NCBI GenBank assembly: GCA_018268335.1
Contig: JAFDWT010000008.1
Span: 1-61,499, forward strand
Source of the DNA: Armatimonadota bacterium
Lineage (GTDB): Bacteria; Armatimonadota; Fimbriimonadia; Fimbriimonadales; Fimbriimonadaceae
Direction of reading: 5' to 3'
Length of the DNA stretch: 61,499 nt
Shown piece by piece: positions 18,158 to 25,524 of this stretch; positions within the stretch are counted from its first letter, which is position 1; each line of letters opens with the position of its first letter. Below the pieces are notes generated by a model. It was not told the origin of the DNA. It was given only the letters and a program-made list of their open reading frames with translations, and searched no databases. Both the position numbers and the translations under genes were made by a program.

Positions 18158-20389
18158 CTACCAATTCCACATCGGCTTCAGTGTCCAAGCTCTGGCCAAA
18201 GGCACTTGGTCGCGCGCATGCAGGCCAGTCTCAGACACGCCAGGCGATGCCACCGAACGGGCAGACGGGCCGGTGGGGAACATCTCCGTCACCTGGATAT
18301 AGGTGCCGCGGTTGATGTAGGGCACGGGAGCTTCGTCGGGGAGGTTGATCGAGCCGGGTGCGAATTGCCAGTTGGCGACGATTGGCCCAAACCGGCGGGT
18401 CAGTTCATCCACTGCATCTTTGAAGGCGGCGGACAGAACCGCGTCCTTACCTTTGGTGCCCAGATACGGCCACTTGGTTTTGCCGTCCAGGGCATCGGCC
18501 ATCAGCGACGGTTGCAAGGCGGTGGTGAAGAGGGACTCGGAAGTCAAGTTGCCGATCGGGGCGAGGAACAGTTGCCGACGGAGTTGGCGGACGCACTCAC
18601 GGTAGATTTCTGCTCCGACCGAGCCCTTGACCGACCAGCCGTCCCAACCGGCGAGTTGGCGCTCGGCCTCGCTAGCAGGTTCTCGGCCACGGGTCTTGGC
18701 GAGGGCCGCCACCAGTTGGGGTTGGAAGAAAGAACCGGTGTCCCCTTTTCGGGCGATGTCCCAGGCGGCTTTTTCTAGGTCGAACGGCGTCAGCAACGGC
18801 TTGGTCAGGCTGGCGCGCAAGAGGTCGACTCGAAAGATGCGGCCCCAGACGGGGGTGTCGCCATTGGGCCACCAAGTCGCCGACTTGTTGTTCCAGTTGC
18901 TCAGCAAGCCACTGCGCGGGTCGTCGACATGCGGCATTTGCGCCCGTGGGACGACCGGACGCCACTGGTTGGCGGGTGTGTCTTCGGTCGGTAGGCGCGG
19001 GTCCAAGCTCGGGTTGCGGGTCGGGACATGGCCGACGTACCGGTAGCCTGTGTGCCCGTCCCGGGTCGCAAAGAAGAGGTTGAAAGTGGTGGAGACATCT
19101 GCCACCGCCTTGTCGATGTCGGTTGGTGAACTGGCGGTGTTGATCCCGACCAGCGTTGTGGCAGTGGCTAACTCGTTCTTCCACAAGGCCGACTGCAGGC
19201 TGAAGACTGCCTTGCCCGACCGGCTGAGCAAGACGACCGGCCCATGGTGGGTGCGGGTCTGCGTCACGGTCGCGTCGGGCCTGCCTTTGACTTTCAACTG
19301 GAAGGTCACCCTTTCCAGCCTGGTGACTTTGCCGTCGTAGAGGTAGTTGTCCTCCCCCGACAGTGGCGCCCAGAAGATGTCCTCGATGTCGGCGACTCCG
19401 CTGGTGAGGCCCCACGCCAACTGGGGCGTCACGCCGATGGCGATGCCGGGAATGCCGGGAACGTCAATGCCGGCGACCCGAAGCCCTGGGGCGTCGATGG
19501 CGACTTCGTGCACGACGCTCGGCGTCGAATGGCCCATTTGTGGGGCGGTCAGCAGGAGTGGGTTGCCAGTCGCACTGCGTTTCTTGCTGACGACGATCGC
19601 GTAGCTGCCTGTCTTGTAGAGCGTCCCGATATGGCTGGCGAGGAGCTTGGATTCATCCTGCCCCGCCAAGGCGACAGCACCCGCCAGTTCCAGGAGGTTG
19701 GCCTTTGGCTCGGCCGCCCACTGTGCGGCCGTCTGGGTTCGAGTGGGTTTCCCAAAGATGGTGGGTGTGGGGCCAGACGGGTTGTCGGCCGGGTCGACGG
19801 TCGTCGGGCTTCGGGGGTCGTCGAGCCAAGCGAGGTCGTCAAAGACGTCAAGTTCCTTGCCCTTGACCTTCTGGCCTTTCAAGTAGCTCAACAAGGCCAA
19901 GTTACGCAGTTCACCGGCCCCGCCGGTGCCAAACAGCCTGGCCAAGCGGATGACCACGGCGCAGGAGTCGCGGACTGTCCAGGGGCGAGGCTCGAAGCCG
20001 TTCTCCTTGTATCCTGCCGGAAGCGTTCCTGCCACCTTGCGCGCGGCGATGTCGTTGTTGATGCCCCGGGCATAAGCTTCGAAGGCGTCGCGTGTCGCCT
20101 TTGGGAGGGCCGCGAACATGGCGTCGAGCTCTGCCTCCGTGTAGAAGCGGGCCAGGGTCTCGCGGTCGCTGCGTTCGGCGCTGGGGCCGAGGACTGCGGC
20201 CAAGGTCCCGCTCGCCTGGCGGCGGCTGAGTTCCAGTTGCCACAGCCGGTCTTGGCTGCAGGCTTGGCCTTGGAGTTCGTAGGCTTCGCTGGCCGTGGCG
20301 GCCCTGACCATTGGGACGCCGTAGGTGTCGCGTTCGATCGAGGACGGGGCGTGTAGAACCAGCACCGCCGCCAGCGCAAGACTTGTCAT
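18158..20389 (-). CDS. Penicillin-acylase-family Ntn hydrolase
   Basis: A 743-residue precursor of the penicillin amidase family, exported through an N-terminal signal peptide (about residues 1-14). The family makes an N-terminal nucleophile by self-cleavage. The likely nucleophile is Ser262 in KTGSYAIVVSKK, aligned to the GSNxW context of family members, though Tyr and Ala replace Asn and Trp or Phe. The preceding part (about 15-255) is the alpha subunit; the following part with GHSTPSVVHEVAI is the beta subunit. Substrates may be acylated lactones, antibiotics or peptides. It is followed 10 bp later by a Kelch gene. Confidence 0.9.
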   Translation of the reverse strand: MTSLALAAVLVLHAPSSIERDTYGVPMVRAATASEAYELQGQACSQDRLWQLELSRRQASGTLAAVLGPSAERSDRETLARFYTEAELDAMFAALPKATRDAFEAYARGINNDIAARKVAGTLPAGYKENGFEPRPWTVRDSCAVVIRLARLFGTGGAGELRNLALLSYLKGQKVKGKELDVFDDLAWLDDPRSPTTVDPADNPSGPTPTIFGKPTRTQTAAQWAAEPKANLLELAGAVALAGQDESKLLASHIGTLYKTGSYAIVVSKKRSATGNPLLLTAPQMGHSTPSVVHEVAIDAPGLRVAGIDVPGIPGIAIGVTPQLAWGLTSGVADIEDIFWAPLSGEDNYLYDGKVTRLERVTFQLKVKGRPDATVTQTRTHHGPVVLLSRSGKAVFSLQSALWKNELATATTLVGINTASSPTDIDKAVADVSTTFNLFFATRDGHTGYRYVGHVPTRNPSLDPRLPTEDTPANQWRPVVPRAQMPHVDDPRSGLLSNWNNKSATWWPNGDTPVWGRIFRVDLLRASLTKPLLTPFDLEKAAWDIARKGDTGSFFQPQLVAALAKTRGREPASEAERQLAGWDGWSVKGSVGAEIYRECVRQLRRQLFLAPIGNLTSESLFTTALQPSLMADALDGKTKWPYLGTKGKDAVLSAAFKDAVDELTRRFGPIVANWQFAPGSINLPDEAPVPYINRGTYIQVTEMFPTGPSARSVASPGVSETGLHARDQVPLARAWTLKPMWNW

Positions 20390-20421
20390 GTGCGCAGTCT
20401 AGCCAGTCCGCCCGTTAAGAT

Positions 20422-20649
20422 TCACAGGCGAGGGAGGCGTCCGCGGCTACTGCCAGTCAACGACCGGTCGGCAAAGAGCTGACGGTAGACGACATAGCCG
20501 ATGCCAGCGACAATAGCGACCGGCAAGACCAGCTTGAACAAGGCGCCGAACATTGCGAAGACGACGCCGGTGACGATGCGCCACGCGAGAAAGCCGGCGA
20601 ACAACACTCCGACCACTAACAAAATGTTGCGGACTGTGCGGCGTTCCAT
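20422..20649 (-). CDS. Small two-span membrane protein
   Basis: A 75-residue protein starting MERRTVRNILL, with two hydrophobic segments (about residues 9-25 and 31-53) and a basic tail ending SSRGRLPRL. The composition is clearly membrane-like, but no family is recognised and the ribosome-binding site is weak. It lies 32 bp upstream of the acylase gene and 64 bp downstream of the SIS gene on the same strand, so it may belong to their transcript. Confidence 0.6.
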   Translation of the reverse strand: MERRTVRNILLVVGVLFAGFLAWRIVTGVVFAMFGALFKLVLPVAIVAGIGYVVYRQLFADRSLTGSSRGRLPRL

Positions 20650-20713
20650 GTCTCAAGGGACGACGGTCGAGATTGGTTGGTTGCGGGGCAGGGCCTTTCA
20701 GAGCCTAGCTGAG

Positions 20714-21643
20714 CTACAACGTCTGCGTCACTTTTTGCAGGTTCTGCGCCCGGTCGGGGTCGAGACCGCGGGCACGGGCGGCAGTCAGGGCCAGCCATTG
20801 GCCGAAGACCACGTGCCAGATCGGATCATAGACGCCTTGACCGGCGGCGGGAGCGGTGATGATCGCAGTGCCGGTCTCTGCCAGCCCGTCCGGTGTTTCG
20901 CCATAGACCACCGCCGCCGTCCCGTGCCCGGCGAGGGCGCGCGGGCCGTGGGCAAAGTCGGCGGTCGAGAAGCTCTTGGCGGGGACCAAGGCGCACTCCA
21001 TGAGCTTGAGCGACGTCTCTTGGGCGGTGGCAAAGTCGTAGCCCCGCGCCAGACAGAAGACCGGCGACGAGCGGACGAGCAGGCCGGAATCTGTTGCTGC
21101 GGCTTCCTCACAGCGGTCGATCCAGGCGTCGTCAGGCAATGTGGGGGCTGGCAACGATGCGCCCAAGGCCCGCACTGTCTGGGCCAAGGCGAGCAGGGAA
21201 GCGGTGTAGGTCTTTGTGGCGGCGATGCTTCCTTCGGTGCCGACTCCTAGTTCCAGAGAGAACTCTGCTTCGGACGCCAAGCGCGAACCAGCCGTGTTCG
21301 TGATCGCCAAAGTCGTGTGGCCTTGGCGGCGCATATAGGCGAGCACCTCGCTAACGTCTGGAGCGGCGCCGCTTTGGGAGACGCCGATCGCAAACGTGCG
21401 TTCCGGATAGCGGATCTGTGACCCGTGCCGTGTGATCACAGATGGCGCGGCTAGGCTGACGGGAATGCCCAGATGAATCTCGATCAGATAGCGGGCGAAC
21501 AAAGCGGCATTGTCGCTGCTGCCCCGTGCGGCCAGGAGGACAAGGTCGAACTGCTTGCCGCCAAGCGCTTCCGACAGTGTGTGAAAGTAGCGGCCCGCGT
21601 TGTCAGCCAAAACTGCCGGTTGCTCGCGAACCTCCTGTTCCAT
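20714..21643 (-). CDS. Double-SIS-domain sugar isomerase/aminotransferase-like protein
   Basis: A 309-residue protein with two SIS phosphosugar-binding domains, like the isomerase half of GlmS. The first has LLAARGSSDNAALFARY and GVSQSGAAPDVSEVL; the second has CLARGYDFATAQETSLKLME and FAHGPRALAG. No glutaminase domain is present, so it would act as a stand-alone sugar-phosphate deaminase or isomerase such as AgaS or FrlB types. The start is the ATG at 21643; the longer frame to 22429 is antisense to the plus-strand secreted gene and is not credible. Confidence 0.82.
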   Translation of the reverse strand: MEQEVREQPAVLADNAGRYFHTLSEALGGKQFDLVLLAARGSSDNAALFARYLIEIHLGIPVSLAAPSVITRHGSQIRYPERTFAIGVSQSGAAPDVSEVLAYMRRQGHTTLAITNTAGSRLASEAEFSLELGVGTEGSIAATKTYTASLLALAQTVRALGASLPAPTLPDDAWIDRCEEAAATDSGLLVRSSPVFCLARGYDFATAQETSLKLMECALVPAKSFSTADFAHGPRALAGHGTAAVVYGETPDGLAETGTAIITAPAAGQGVYDPIWHVVFGQWLALTAARARGLDPDRAQNLQKVTQTL

Positions 21644-21748
21644 TTGGGAGCCAAGAGCCACGGGAACAGGGTACCAGGATGGGGTAAGTTGACCTTCCGA
21701 CCTGACCGCGATTCTGCGGGCGTGTCTCGGACGTCTGAAGAGCATCAT

Positions 21749-22774
21749 ATGCCGGTAGCGACTTGTGCACTCGCGATGTTGGCCCTTGCACAGGCCAAAG
21801 ACTTGAAGCCGTACCGCGACGAAAGCCTCGGGCTGGAGTTCCGCCACCCCAAGAGCTGGAATGTCCGCAAAGAGAGGCTGTTCACGGTCATCGAGTTCAA
21901 GACGAAGAGTGGCCAGCCGGTCAAGCTGCAATTGATCGACACCGCTTATCGCAGCGACGCCGACAAGTGGCAAGGACTTCAGCGCGACATCAGCGAGACC
22001 TCCAAGCGGCAAGTGTTGCGCCAGTGGACTGAAGAGCTGCTCGGCGTGCCTCTTCTCTTGACCAAAACGTCGGAAGTGGTAGGGGCGGACACGCGGGTCA
22101 CCCTTATTGGATTGCTTTATTCCCGTACGGTCGAGAAGCTCAACTTTCGGCTGACCTGTTCGGGATCCGCCGCTGACGAAGCCGAGGCTGAATGGCGTGA
22201 GGCGCTTTTGACCCTCCGCACTGTCAGCGGCGCGATTCCGGCTCCGGAAACACCAGGCACCAAAGTCGAGGCGCCGGTCAAGCCCACCAAGCCCAAGCGC
22301 GAAGACGTTTGGAACCCCAAAACCAAGAACGTCCCGAAGGTGGAGAAGTCCAGTAACCGCCAGCGGGTGGACAAGTGGGACTACTTTATGCCCGACGGCT
22401 GGGTGGTCAAGGGCGAGGAAGCGACGCACCCTAAGCTGAAGGGCAAAGTCACACTCCGCGCCGCCAATGGTAGCCCAGTGACCGCGCGCAACAGCTGGCT
22501 ACGAGTCGGTGGACAGTCGTTGCAGGAGTTTGTCAAGGTGGACCACCGCGAAGAGGTCGCGCCGTATCCCAACCGGGCAGGGGTCGGGATCTTGGTCGGT
22601 CGGCGTTGGGGGGCAGCGTCGACCGGGCCGCTGTTCGCCGTTTACGCCATCGGCTGGCTGGACGACAAGTTTTGGGCTCTCGACTATCGGGCAGCCAGCA
22701 AAGCCGACTACGAGGCGGACAAAGACCTTGTCCAGGACCTGATCGACCGCATGTCGGTCGAGACCGTCCTGTGA
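21749..22774 (+). CDS. Secreted protein with PsbP-like N-terminal region, unknown
   Basis: A 341-residue protein starting MPVATCALAMLALAQA, a short signal peptide. Residues 20-155 resemble the PsbP/DUF1795-like fold (YRDESLGLEFRHPKSWNV, then VIEFKTKSGQPVKLQLID). A Pro/Lys-rich linker near residues 165-200 precedes a second copy-like domain (WDYFMPDGWVVKGEEATHP, LFAVYAIGWLDDKFWALDY). This tandem arrangement suggests a cell-envelope binding protein. Its TGA overlaps the tsaB start (GTGA), so the three genes to 24301 form an operon. The function is unknown. Confidence 0.72.
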   Translation: MPVATCALAMLALAQAKDLKPYRDESLGLEFRHPKSWNVRKERLFTVIEFKTKSGQPVKLQLIDTAYRSDADKWQGLQRDISETSKRQVLRQWTEELLGVPLLLTKTSEVVGADTRVTLIGLLYSRTVEKLNFRLTCSGSAADEAEAEWREALLTLRTVSGAIPAPETPGTKVEAPVKPTKPKREDVWNPKTKNVPKVEKSSNRQRVDKWDYFMPDGWVVKGEEATHPKLKGKVTLRAANGSPVTARNSWLRVGGQSLQEFVKVDHREEVAPYPNRAGVGILVGRRWGAASTGPLFAVYAIGWLDDKFWALDYRAASKADYEADKDLVQDLIDRMSVETVL

Positions 22775-23331
22775 TCCTGGCGCTCAGCACGTCGTCGCCG
22801 CTCGTCAGCGTCGCGTTGTTTGATGCGGCTGGCACTTTGTTGGGTGCGGCCGAGGAAGAAGCCCCTCGCGCGGCTAGTGGGACGACCGTTCGGCTCGCCC
22901 AGGCCCTGCTAGGCGATGCTGGTCTTGCCGGTTTGACAGGCTTGGTCGTTGATGTCGGGCCTGGTAGTTTTACGGGTGTCAAAGTTGGCCTGACGCTGGG
23001 CAAAGCGTGGGGCTATGCGTTGAGGATCGGTGTGGCTGGAGTCAGTGCGTTTGATCTTGTTGCTTCTTCCGGGCCAGTGGCCTTGCCGTCCAAGCGAGGC
23101 GAGTTCTACTTTCGCGACGCCGGCGGCTTGGTCTCGATCATCAATGGGTTACCGCCGGAGGGTAGTCAGGGCTACGGGTTTCCTGGTGGCGAGAGTCGAC
23201 CATCCGCTGCCAGAGCCGTCCTTGAGGGGCTGACTTTTGGCAACCCGTTGGCGCTCACAGGTCTCTACGTCTCTGAGCCCAGTGTCAGCCAGGCCAAGCG
23301 GGCACACATCATGGGGGAGACTTTTGCCTGA
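22771..23331 (+). CDS. tsaB: TsaB, t6A tRNA-modification scaffold
   Basis: A 186-residue protein of the TsaB family, a partner of TsaD and TsaE in making N6-threonylcarbamoyladenosine at position 37 of ANN-decoding tRNAs. Features are ILALSTSSPLVSVALFD at the N-terminus, where typical proteins have LAIDTS, and VGPGSFTGVKVGLTLGKAWG, the family's GPGSFTG signature. It is shorter than most TsaB proteins (about 220-230 residues) because the C-terminal part is reduced. The GTG start at 22771 overlaps the previous stop as GTGA. Its end overlaps the murB TTG start. Confidence 0.85.
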   Translation: MILALSTSSPLVSVALFDAAGTLLGAAEEEAPRAASGTTVRLAQALLGDAGLAGLTGLVVDVGPGSFTGVKVGLTLGKAWGYALRIGVAGVSAFDLVASSGPVALPSKRGEFYFRDAGGLVSIINGLPPEGSQGYGFPGGESRPSAARAVLEGLTFGNPLALTGLYVSEPSVSQAKRAHIMGETFA

Positions 23332-24301
23332 GACCGCGTTTGACCCTGGCCAGATCGTCCGCGGCTGCCGGTTGGCACCGTTCACGACCTTGAGGGCGGG
23401 AGGCAAGGCCGAGAGCCTGCTGGTCGTCCGCGACGCCGACCAACTGGCCGCAGCGGCCGAGTACGCCCAGAGCGAGGGGATTCCCATGACCACACTCGGC
23501 GGCGGCAGCAACGTCTTGCCGAGCGACGCGGGTGTCCCGGGGTTGACAGTGCTCAACTTGGCTCGGCGGATCCAGGTCTCTGAGGACGGCGCTGTCGAGG
23601 TCGATTGTGGGGCCCCGTTGCAGGATCTGTTTTTGAAGACTGTCCAGCGCGGCTTGGCAGGTTTCTCGTTTGCCGTCGGCATACCAGGCAGCGTAGGCGG
23701 GGCGTTGGTCAGCAACGCAGGCGCCTATCGGGCGAACATCAGCGACCGGTTGACCGGGCTGGAAGTTGTCGAGAGTGGTCTTCGCCGGTGGGTCAGCCCT
23801 GCGTTCATGGAGTTTTCCTACCGAGACTCCCGCCTGCGGCGGCCCGGCTCGTCGGATGTCTGTTTAGTCCGCGCCCGTTTTCAGCTTGAGATGGGCGACG
23901 CCAAGGCGCTCTATGACCAGGCGCGGGATTATCAGAGGCAGCGCATCGGCAAGCAGCCTCCGCAAGCGAGTGCGGGGAGTTTTTTCAAGAACGTCAACGA
24001 CAAGGCCTTTGCCGAGGGGCTTGACGGGCTGCCGCCGGCGCTGAAGGAGGCAGGCGTGGTGCCCGCCGGGCACCTGGTGGAGAAGGTCGGCCTGAAAGGG
24101 TTCCGCTGGCGGGGCGCTTCCGTTGGTCTCAGGCACGCCAACTTCATCCTCAACTCCGGCGGAGCGACCGCGGGCGACATCCGCCGCCTGGCTGAGCACG
24201 TTGCGGCGTCGGTCTACGAAAGGTTTGGCGTCCGGCTTGAGGAAGAAGTGCTCTATCTGGGTGACTGGTCTGGGTGGCAGACCACCGGGCTGCTGGCCTA
24301 G
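23324..24301 (+). CDS. murB: UDP-N-acetylenolpyruvoylglucosamine reductase MurB
   Basis: A 325-residue FAD-dependent reductase that makes UDP-N-acetylmuramate for peptidoglycan. The FAD-binding GGGSNVL is at residues 59-65, followed by VGIPGSVGGALVSNAGAYR. The proton-donor Ser lies in QASAGSFFKN, and the AGHLVEKVGLKG and HANFILN segments are present. The TTG at 23324 is chosen because a strong GGGGGAG lies just upstream (23313-23319) and the remaining N-terminus fits the family; the frame otherwise extends to 23237. It overlaps tsaB by 8 bp, an arrangement that couples their translation. Confidence 0.92.
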   Translation: MPETAFDPGQIVRGCRLAPFTTLRAGGKAESLLVVRDADQLAAAAEYAQSEGIPMTTLGGGSNVLPSDAGVPGLTVLNLARRIQVSEDGAVEVDCGAPLQDLFLKTVQRGLAGFSFAVGIPGSVGGALVSNAGAYRANISDRLTGLEVVESGLRRWVSPAFMEFSYRDSRLRRPGSSDVCLVRARFQLEMGDAKALYDQARDYQRQRIGKQPPQASAGSFFKNVNDKAFAEGLDGLPPALKEAGVVPAGHLVEKVGLKGFRWRGASVGLRHANFILNSGGATAGDIRRLAEHVAASVYERFGVRLEEEVLYLGDWSGWQTTGLLA

Positions 24302-24413
24302 GCCAAACAAACCCCAGCAGTTTTGCCGTACATGAGAGTAATTGCCCCGGCAGAAGAGCGGGTTTTGAACCTGGCGTCGGGCGCCTGGCACGCAAGGTGC
24401 AGGTCATCAAGGC

Positions 24414-24614
24414 ATGAACCGCATCGACCGCACGCAACTGATCTGGGCGACGACCCAGGGTCCAGAAGCGCCCCGACGGGTGATGCCGGTGAACCGCACG
24501 ACCGCCGCGATCCTCCGGGCCCGCGACAAATTTCGCAACATCTACCCAACCCCAACAACCCCGACCAGCGGCCAACGCCCCAACAACACGGCCCGTCTGG
24601 ACACAATCGCCTAA
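24414..24614 (+). CDS. Possible small protein before a strong terminator
   Basis: A 66-residue frame, MNRIDRTQLIWATT to RLDTIA, basic and Pro/Thr/Asn-rich in its second half (YPTPTTPTSG). The ATG is preceded by CAAGG, a weak ribosome-binding site. No family is recognised. It is kept because it ends 15 bp before a strong plus-strand terminator at 24630, and otherwise no feature explains that terminator so far past murB. The transcript may instead be a non-coding RNA or an extended murB 3' UTR. Confidence 0.35.
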   Translation: MNRIDRTQLIWATTQGPEAPRRVMPVNRTTAAILRARDKFRNIYPTPTTPTSGQRPNNTARLDTIA

Positions 24615-24629
24615 ACCATCGGGCAACAA

Positions 24630-24660
24630 GGCCACCCGCAAGGGTGGCCATTTTCTTTTT
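24630..24660 (+). terminator. Rho-independent terminator
   Basis: GGCCACCC (24630-24637) and GGGTGGCC (24642-24649) form a perfect 8-bp stem around GCAA, followed by ATTTTCTTTTT. This is a textbook terminator for plus-strand transcription from tsaB-murB or the small ORF at 24414. It lies directly past the stop of the convergent esterase gene. Confidence 0.92.
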
Positions 24661-25498
24661 AGCTGCCGACCAAGTGTCGCTTAAGGAACGCGACCCCGTC
24701 CTTGAGCGCTTGGACGAACGAGGGGTTCTTCATGTCGACGCCGTGGCCCAGCTTGGGGACGAGGAACGTCACGCACTCCACGCCGACTTTGCTATAGGCC
24801 ACGGACAGCCGGTTGGCCTGCATCACGGGCACCAGGGGGTCAGCAGTGCCGTGAAGGGTGAACACAGGCGCGGAGTCTTTGGCGACATAGGTGATCGGGC
24901 TGAATTCCTTCTTTTCGGCGTCGGCCTTGTCGTATTCGACACCCATGACCGTCTTGGCGAGCGACGCGGCGATCGCCTTGTTGAAGTCTTGCGAGACGTC
25001 CACTGGGCCAAAGATGTTGAAAACAGCCTGGACGCGGCTCGACTCGCCGGGGAACTCGGCAGCGTTCTTTTCCACTGTGTCGCGCATGCCCAATAGGAGC
25101 GCCAAGTGGGCACCGGCGCTGCCGCCGCAGGCACCGACTTTGGCCGGGTCCAGATGGTATTTGGCGGCGTTGCCCCGCAAAAACCGGACGGCGGCCTGGC
25201 AGTCGTAGAGGTGAGCGGGCCACCGGTTGGCCGGGGACAGGCGATAGGTCACCGTCGCGGCGGCCATGCCCGCGTCGGCGATGGCTTGGCAGACCAGGGC
25301 CATGTCCTCGCGCTTGCCCGACGACCAGCTGCCGCCGTGGATGACGACGACGACCGGCACGTTGGCGTCGCCGGCGGGCCGGTAGAGGTCCATGGCCAGC
25401 TCTTTGCCGGCCACCGACTTGTAGACGATGCCGGTTGTGACGGTCGGGGCATGGACCGGCGCCAAGGCCAAGGCGGCGACAAAGCTGAGCAGTGCCAT
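24659..25498 (-). CDS. Secreted alpha/beta-hydrolase esterase (BD-FAE/HSL type)
   Basis: A 279-residue serine esterase. The ATG at 25498 starts a signal-like MALLSFVAALALAPVHA; the longer frame to 25906 is antisense to the next gene and rejected. The oxyanion loop HGGSW is at 54-58, the nucleophile Ser127 in CGGSAGA, with Asp220 (HGTADPLVP) and His252 (KLGHGVD) completing the triad. The layout matches feruloyl-esterase-like and carboxylesterase members that act on small acyl esters outside the cell. Confidence 0.88.
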   Translation of the reverse strand: MALLSFVAALALAPVHAPTVTTGIVYKSVAGKELAMDLYRPAGDANVPVVVVIHGGSWSSGKREDMALVCQAIADAGMAAATVTYRLSPANRWPAHLYDCQAAVRFLRGNAAKYHLDPAKVGACGGSAGAHLALLLGMRDTVEKNAAEFPGESSRVQAVFNIFGPVDVSQDFNKAIAASLAKTVMGVEYDKADAEKKEFSPITYVAKDSAPVFTLHGTADPLVPVMQANRLSVAYSKVGVECVTFLVPKLGHGVDMKNPSFVQALKDGVAFLKRHLVGS

Positions 25499-25524
25499 GC
25501 CCCGAATGATACTTGGCCGGAGGC

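Noticed and set aside
19244-20356. A 370-codon plus-strand frame opposite the penicillin-acylase gene
   Set aside because: Antisense to a well-supported family member; no domain.
24302-24629. A tmRNA or 6S RNA between murB and the terminator
   Set aside because: No tRNA-like ends, resume tag or 6S-like bulged hairpin was seen.
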